Below are positions 21,108 to 23,056 of a DNA stretch of 23,056 nt, in pieces. How positions within the stretch are numbered: position 1 is the first letter of the stretch; every line of letters begins with the position of its first letter. Below the pieces are notes generated by a model. The model was not told where the DNA came from and did no database searches. It saw only the letters and a list, made by a program, of their open reading frames with translations. Source of the stretch: a virus; IMG/VR virus record IMGVR_UViG_3300047550_000641, positions 1 through 23,056 of that record. One strand, given 5' to 3'. The translations under genes and the position numbers were made by a program.

Positions 21108-22049
21108 TAAATCTCTGGCATAGCGGTTATCGCTTTCCGTGCTACCAGTTTGATAAACCGAACCTAATCCGTTTGCCATAGGCCAACAGGCGTGCGTATG
21201 GTAATGACCGATATATACGTCACGGAATTCCCACGGATAAGCACCGCTACGCCATCTATTAGCGTGTTGAACAATTGCGGCTGGTGAAGCAAAGCCATTA
21301 CGACCAACTTCATCTCCGTGTATTAACAAAGCGCGATAATTACCAATTTCTACACGTTGAACATCTTCGGGGCAGTCTGCCCAAGTTAATCGTTTTTCAT
21401 CTACTAACAATTGCCGCGCTAACTCGTAGCACATTCTGTCCACGTTATCGGAACGTGGAACATCTGCGCGTTTGCTACCGATACGCCCGTGATTACCCCA
21501 TTCCGCAACCACTAATACTTTTTCGTATATTGCTAATGCTTCTCTAACTGTATCCACAATTAATCTGGATACTGTTACGTATTGTTCAAATAGCGTTGCG
21601 TCTATTTCGTGTAATTGCGCTGGATAGTTAAATAAACCTTCCACCATATCGCCACCAAACATAATAACTACATCTTTAACAGGGTGGTCAGCACGTTGAA
21701 TTTCCGTAATACGTTTTGCTTTAGTTACAAATTCCATTACGCGTTTGCGCATTATTTGGCTGTTATAGGTGGTTGTCTTTTTACTACCTTGCCAGTCAGT
21801 TAAATGCCATAACGCAACTTCCGATTTAATTTTTCTTTTATCGGCAATAGGCGCAATAACTTCTTTAATCTCGCCCATTGATAACGTGGCGTCAAATGCG
21901 GCTTGAATAGTTGCTTCAACTAATTCTTCCGTGCGTTGTTTGGCTTCTTTTAATTGTTTTTGTGTTCGTATTAATGCTTTGCGTAGTTCTACTACATCTG
22001 AACTGGCTACCTCGTCAGGTATTTCTTCCAGTTGTTTCTTTAAACTCAT
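21015..22049 (-). CDS. Calcineurin-like metallophosphoesterase
   Basis: 344 residues. A helical N-terminus (about 1-70) precedes the metal site: DWQ (89-91, DxQ in place of the usual DxH), GGDMVEG (129-135), EWGNHGR (about 183-189), LIHGDE (about 242-247) and IGHYHTH (about 281-287). It is expected to be a two-metal phosphodiesterase or nuclease acting on DNA or nucleotides. Phage members often lie among replication genes. The start overlaps the stop of the 92-residue gene (ATGA). No partner nuclease subunit (SbcC-like) is in the window. Confidence 0.88.
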   Translation of the reverse strand: MSLKKQLEEIPDEVASSDVVELRKALIRTQKQLKEAKQRTEELVEATIQAAFDATLSMGEIKEVIAPIADKRKIKSEVALWHLTDWQGSKKTTTYNSQIMRKRVMEFVTKAKRITEIQRADHPVKDVVIMFGGDMVEGLFNYPAQLHEIDATLFEQYVTVSRLIVDTVREALAIYEKVLVVAEWGNHGRIGSKRADVPRSDNVDRMCYELARQLLVDEKRLTWADCPEDVQRVEIGNYRALLIHGDEVGRNGFASPAAIVQHANRWRSGAYPWEFRDVYIGHYHTHACWPMANGLGSVYQTGSTESDNRYARDLLAASAIPSQRLHFIDPIKGRVTAEYKVWLD

Positions 22050-22324
22050 TTTTTCTTTGCCGCGTCATAAAAAGCACAACTTTGTGCGTGAGTTGTATAT
22101 CCGATTTTGTCTAACCAGTTATCTTCGTGTTCTGGGTTTTTGAACGCTCTTACTGTTTTAAATGCGTCCATCATTAACGCAACTTTATAAGGTTCAATAG
22201 GTTCTACACCAAGTAATGCGCCCCATATTTTTCCTATGGTAATAAAGTTTTGATAGAAATCGCCGTGATACATCTGGCGTTGTTCAAGTATTTCTTTTAC
22301 TCGTTGTTCTGCCGACACCGACAT
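22046..22324 (-). CDS. DUF6378-like phage protein
   Basis: 92 residues. HGDFYQNFITIGKIWGALLG (20-39), KVALMMDAFKTVRAFKNPEH and EDNWLDKIGYTTHAQSCAFY match a small helical family common in phages (YG.F..N...IA.lW.a.lg ... DN..DiaGYa). Its function is unknown. It overlaps the upstream HTH gene by 28 nt, with AAAAGG 5 nt before the ATG. Confidence 0.75.
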   Translation of the reverse strand: MSVSAEQRVKEILEQRQMYHGDFYQNFITIGKIWGALLGVEPIEPYKVALMMDAFKTVRAFKNPEHEDNWLDKIGYTTHAQSCAFYDAAKKK

Positions 22325-22536
22325 AAACCTTTTCTATGTTGAGAAATACTAATTTCAGCAATTCTGTAACCTTCTTTACGTAATGCGGTAGCAAGAGTTA
22401 CATCTGGTAGGCGTTTGTTAATAGCCGCGTCAAGGGCTTTTTTATCGGCTTCACTTAATCCGTCTATTAATCTGGCAAAAGGACAAAGACTATTGCCCTT
22501 ATAACGTGCTTCTTCAATAGAGTTTTCTAAAGACAT
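22297..22536 (-). CDS. Small HTH-like protein with C-terminal Cys motif
   Basis: 79 residues. SEADKKALDAAINKRLPDVT (28-47), then LATALRKEGYRIAEISISQH (48-67) reads as an HTH, and it ends HRKGLCRCRQN. Small phage proteins with the ending (S/T)(I/V)..HR.G.C.C are familiar and presumed to bind DNA. No Shine-Dalgarno sequence precedes the ATG, and the promoter predicts a leaderless mRNA. First gene of its operon, so it may be an early regulator. Confidence 0.7.
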   Translation of the reverse strand: MSLENSIEEARYKGNSLCPFARLIDGLSEADKKALDAAINKRLPDVTLATALRKEGYRIAEISISQHRKGLCRCRQNNE

Positions 22537-22542
22537 AGCAGA

Positions 22543-22572
22543 AGAATACCGAAAAGATTAGACAAAAGACAA
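22543..22572 (-). promoter_or_regulatory. Promoter giving a leaderless transcript
   Basis: TTGTCT (22572-22567) and TATTCT (22548-22543) with an 18-nt spacer. Initiation 7 nt downstream falls at the A of the ATG at 22536. It lies just after the terminator of the lysis genes. Leaderless mRNAs are common in actinobacteria. Confidence 0.55.
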
Positions 22573-22597
22573 TAACGCCACGCCTTAGTCTTTACCT

Positions 22598-22652
22598 AAA
22601 AAAATAAGCCTTTACCTAGCAGGTCACTTCCCCATAACCGCTAGGTAAAGGC
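22598..22652 (-). terminator. Rho-independent terminator after the lysis genes
   Basis: A 13-bp stem GCCTTTACCTAGC (22608-22620) with its complement (22640-22652) and a 19-nt loop, followed on the minus strand by TTATTTTTTT. It ends the holin transcript 8 nt past the stop codon. Confidence 0.9.
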
Positions 22653-22659
22653 AAATTTG

Positions 22660-22899
22660 TTATTTAGTTTTTTTCTTGCTTATTGGCTTTTTAGCCAATT
22701 CTTTTTCCACTACGTCGGCAACTTTACCAAAAGCAGGGTCATTTGGGTTAATAGCGCGAATAGCAGGAGCAATAACGGCAATTAATCCTGCCGTTGCTAT
22801 GTCTTTGATATCGGTTGCGCCTAGCGTGTAAGCGGTAATAGCCGCAACTAGGAACGAACGAGCATAGGATTCAATTGCTGATTTCACTTTCGGGTTCAT
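22660..22899 (-). CDS. Holin-like protein
   Basis: 79 residues. I take ATG at 22899 as the start because a perfect AAGGAGG lies 5 nt before it. The longer frame from 23025 overlaps the lysin gene. Two hydrophobic segments, about 13-29 (YARSFLVAAITAYTLGA) and 34-50 (DIATAGLIAVIAPAIRA), and a Lys-rich C-terminus (KKPISKKKTK) fit a class II holin that opens the membrane for the lysin. It directly follows a CHAP lysin gene and is followed by a terminator. Confidence 0.8.
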   Translation of the reverse strand: MNPKVKSAIESYARSFLVAAITAYTLGATDIKDIATAGLIAVIAPAIRAINPNDPAFGKVADVVEKELAKKPISKKKTK

Positions 22900-22909
22900 T
22901 TCTGCCTCC

Positions 22910-23056
22910 TTATGGGCGCGCAACTGCCATAACAACGGAATATGGTCGCTTTTTGCGATATACGCCGCCACCATTTGACTGCGAGCCTTTCTTATCGGGT
23001 GAGGTATTTCCTTCAACACAAACAAGTTGTTTGCCCGTGTTTTTGATAACTATACC
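22910..23056 (-). CDS. CHAP-domain lysin, C-terminal 48 residues only
   Basis: Partial: the 5' end is beyond the right edge. The remaining frame shows VCVEGNTSPDKKGSQSNGG then GVYRKKRP and ends VVMAVARP. The EGN..(8-10)..NGGGVY block is the last part of CHAP amidase/endopeptidase domains that cut peptidoglycan cross-links. The stop TAA overlaps the RBS of the holin-like gene. Identification rests on this short block, but the neighbour supports it. Confidence 0.75.
   Translation of the reverse strand, partial: GIVIKNTGKQLVCVEGNTSPDKKGSQSNGGGVYRKKRPYSVVMAVARP

Noticed and set aside
22900-23025. N-terminal extension of the holin-like gene to the ATG at 23025
   Set aside because: It overlaps the CHAP lysin in another frame, while a perfect RBS precedes the ATG at 22899.
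1-23056. tRNA genes, CRISPR arrays and insertion sequences
   Set aside because: I saw no cloverleaf with a GGTTCGA-type arm, no regularly spaced repeats with spacers, and no transposase. The heptamer array is too short and has no spacers.

Overview
The window is a stretch of a tailed double-stranded DNA phage (Caudoviricetes) or prophage of modest GC content, about 40% by eye. Almost every gene lies on the minus strand, packed with 1-4 nt stop/start overlaps (ATGA, TAATG). The secreted lytic transglycosylase resembles actinobacterial cell-wall hydrolases and one promoter looks leaderless, so a low-GC actinobacterium (for example a freshwater Nanopelagicales-type host) is my best guess. That host call is inference only.

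In the direction of transcription (right to left): (1) 23056-22598 holds the end of a CHAP-domain lysin, a holin-like protein and a strong terminator. (2) 22572-21015 starts with a promoter and holds a small HTH-like protein, a DUF6378-type protein and a calcineurin-like phosphoesterase. (3) 20940-20725 carries one or two small genes on the plus strand, followed by about 600 bp without a convincing gene. (4) 20099-17663 holds two hammerhead ribozymes, a 139-aa orphan protein, two mini zinc proteins, an acidic protein, a DUF932 protein and a terminator. (5) 17606-10193 is the recombination and replication region: Bet-type annealing protein, Cas4/RecB-like nuclease, replication initiator, RusA resolvase, HNH nuclease, SSB and many tiny ORFs, with a secreted transglycosylase among them. 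(6) 10131-8462 encodes a ParB-like protein and an ABC-ATPase/GNAT fusion, a plausible DNA-modification pair. (7) 8424-1 is packaging and head assembly: TerS, TerL, three tail-fibre-like proteins, portal, MuF-like protein and a protease/scaffold polyprotein that runs off the left edge.

The most striking observation is the pair of type II (stem-II-open) hammerhead self-cleaving ribozymes on the minus strand at 19250-19306 and 20035-20099. Both have every core nucleotide of the hammerhead consensus, and their stems I and III differ in sequence while keeping pairing. Each sits just upstream of a gene with the same leader and ribosome-binding site, so cleavage would give two phage mRNAs a processed 5' end starting with a hairpin, or release a 786-nt RNA between the two sites. 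Other notable points are a ParB plus ABC-GNAT (Mom-like) pair next to the terminase genes, the apparent total absence of GATC, CATG and AGCT in 23 kb, two strong internal in-frame starts in the protease gene that would yield a separate protease and a separate scaffold (as with lambda C/Nu3), and an iteron-like heptamer array inside the replication-initiator gene.
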